DNA from: Verrucomicrobiota bacterium
GTDB lineage: Bacteria; Verrucomicrobiota; Verrucomicrobiia; Limisphaerales; JADLHS01
DNA length: 6,296 nt
Assembly (NCBI GenBank): GCA_025360895.1
Contig: JANYBF010000260.1
Location: 1 to 6,296 of the forward strand
Reading direction: 5' to 3'
The position numbers and the translations under genes are program-made. Below are positions 5,576 to 6,296 of the stretch, piece by piece. Numbering within the stretch: the stretch's first letter is position 1; each line of letters opens with the position of its first letter. The notes beneath the pieces are model-generated. The model worked only from the letters and a program-made list of their open reading frames with translations, made no database searches and had not been told where the DNA came from.

Positions 5576-5851
5576 ATGAAGTTCAAAATTCAGGTTGGAG
5601 AAGTCGAAAAACACCTGGTCGAATTCAATTACAACCAACTTGCCGGCAGTCTGCTCATCAAGGTGGATAACCAGCCCATTCACCGCTCCATCCGCCTGCT
5701 CAACGAGCCCGTGGCGGAAGTTTATCACTTCGTGGTCGGCCAGATGGAGCGCTCGGAAGTGCGGATCGAAAAGATCCGCAAACAACTCTTCGGCCATCGC
5801 AACAGTGTTTATGTGGGCGGGCGGCTCGCGAACGTTTTCGTGGGCGTTTGA
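5576..5851 (+). CDS. Small uncharacterised protein (91 aa)
   Basis: I do not recognise a named family. The predicted 91-residue protein begins MKFKIQVGEVEKHLVEFNYN and is rich in alternating hydrophobic/polar stretches such as GSLLIKVDNQPIHRSIRLL (22-40), suggesting beta strands. A more charged part follows (MERSEVRIEKIRKQLFG, 57-73), and it ends in a probable strand, VYVGGRLANVFVGV. It has no signal peptide, membrane segment or cysteines, and is probably cytoplasmic. The VEF...G...IKVDNQP pattern faintly recalls beta-sandwich proteins such as FAIM, but this is only a guess. The ATG at 5576 has a good SD (AGGA, 5563-5566, 9-nt spacing). An upstream in-frame ATG at 5534 would add 14 residues but has a poorer site. 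A promoter-like box lies upstream and hairpins lie downstream, so it may be a single-gene unit. Confidence 0.75.
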   Translation: MKFKIQVGEVEKHLVEFNYNQLAGSLLIKVDNQPIHRSIRLLNEPVAEVYHFVVGQMERSEVRIEKIRKQLFGHRNSVYVGGRLANVFVGV

Positions 5852-5862
5852 CGTGGGACAAG

Positions 5863-5881
5863 CCTGATCCGTCGGGTCAGG
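5863..5881. terminator. Hairpin 1 between convergent genes
   Basis: CCTGATCC (5863-5870) pairs with GGGTCAGG (5874-5881): seven Watson-Crick pairs and one T-G wobble around a 3-nt GTC loop. It lies 12 nt after the stop of the small gene and is followed by only GTTT. A strong stem with a poor T run suggests a terminator or an mRNA 3'-end stabiliser. Confidence 0.5.
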
Positions 5882-5885
5882 GTTT

Positions 5886-5901
5886 GGAATCACTTGATTC
5901 C
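5886..5901. terminator. Hairpin 2 between convergent genes
   Basis: GGAATC (5886-5891) and GATTCC (5896-5901) are perfect 6-nt arms around an ACTT loop, followed by GTTT on the plus strand. Placed five nt after the first hairpin between two genes that face each other, it may help terminate in both directions. Confidence 0.45.
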
Positions 5902-5956
5902 GTTTCCATTGGGGCAGCTTGCGCGGGACGACTTTGGCCGCGCAGCCGTCAACCAT

Positions 5957-6296
5957 TCAAGGCCCCTTCAAACCCATCGCCAAGATCACCAGATCAATCA
6001 CGAAGAGCAGCACGATCGTTACCTCCAGAATCACCATCCAGCGGTTGTTCTGGTCGTGCTTCAATAGTTGGTAAAGGTCGTCGAGCGTCTTGAGCTTGCC
6101 GTCAATCGTGCGATGCCAGTCGCTGAGATGGAAGCGCGACGAAATCTTTTCGTAGATGCGGGCCAAGTGCCAGTCGCCGAAAAACTTGGTGATGTTCGAC
6201 AACTCATCGTTGAACCGCGCCATATCAATGCGAATCTCCCGCAGTTCGCGCAACGTGTCGCGGCGGGACCGCAACGGGCGCTCACCGAGATCACGA
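5957..6296 (-). CDS. C-terminally membrane-anchored protein, possibly RMD1/DUF155-like (N-terminus outside window)
   Basis: The frame enters from the right edge and ends at the TGA at 5957-5959. At least 112 residues are visible, and the reading frame continues past the TTG at 6274 (upstream residues RDLGERP), so the true start is outside. The visible part has a basic, charged region with Arg/Glu heptad character (RSRRDTLRELREIRIDMARF), then NITKFFGDWHLARIYEKISSRF, HLSDWHRTIDGKLKTLDDLYQ, and a single C-terminal hydrophobic helix (MVILEVTIVLLFVIDLVILAMG) ending in LKGP. This order (aromatic/Asp block, L-x-x-x-Y, R, W, KL-x-x-L-D-x-L-Y, then LE before a last TM helix) resembles the C-terminus of the RMD1/DUF155 family, whose members are anchored by a C-terminal TM segment. 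The function of bacterial members is unknown. The resemblance is from memory of the family pattern, so I rate the gene call high and the family call low. Confidence 0.75.
   Translation of the reverse strand, partial: RDLGERPLRSRRDTLRELREIRIDMARFNDELSNITKFFGDWHLARIYEKISSRFHLSDWHRTIDGKLKTLDDLYQLLKHDQNNRWMVILEVTIVLLFVIDLVILAMGLKGP

Noticed and set aside
1..6296. CRISPR array, tRNA, rRNA or defence/biosynthetic cluster
   Set aside because: No regularly spaced direct repeats, no cloverleaf-like or rRNA sequence, and no gene set suggesting a defence, toxin-antitoxin or biosynthetic system was seen.

Overview
The window is a piece of a moderately GC-rich bacterial chromosome with ordinary gene spacing. 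A Gly-tailed single-RRM protein, a Lys/Ala-rich histone H1-like protein, an Mpl-type peptidoglycan-recycling ligase and a lipoprotein version of the YyaL/DUF255 thioredoxin-fold family occur together, and Shine-Dalgarno sites are mostly weak or absent. This suggests a soil or freshwater Verrucomicrobiota, perhaps of the Pedosphaera/Limisphaerales type. The assignment is an inference from gene content and style; there is no rRNA or other firm marker.

Layout: 1-141 looks like the end of an IS3-family insertion sequence, with the first 28 codons of its OrfA on the minus strand and a probable terminal inverted repeat at 112-141. Next is a leader of about 200 bp and a basic coiled-coil/H1-like protein gene (352-801, +). 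It converges on mpl (1021-2415, -). A 224-bp divergent spacer rich in dyads separates mpl from the RRM protein gene (2640-3002, +). A large thioredoxin-fold/six-hairpin lipoprotein gene follows (3150-5357, +), then a small uncharacterised conserved-looking gene (5576-5851, +). Tandem hairpins follow it, and a membrane-anchored protein enters from the right edge (5957-6296, -, N-terminus outside the window).

No dedicated multi-gene system is visible; these look like independent housekeeping or accessory transcription units. The most unusual feature is a 69-nt near-perfect palindromic element (two 23-nt arms around a 23-nt loop, 22 of 23 positions paired) inside the coding sequence of the lipoprotein gene. 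It starts and ends exactly on codon boundaries and encodes a 23-residue Arg/Pro-rich segment. It looks like a REP/MITE-like repeat captured as protein sequence. Other points of interest are a 16-bp perfect palindrome just upstream of a -10-like box before the small gene, a structured leader lacking an SD before the RRM gene, and a lipobox that places the DUF255-type protein outside the cytoplasm.
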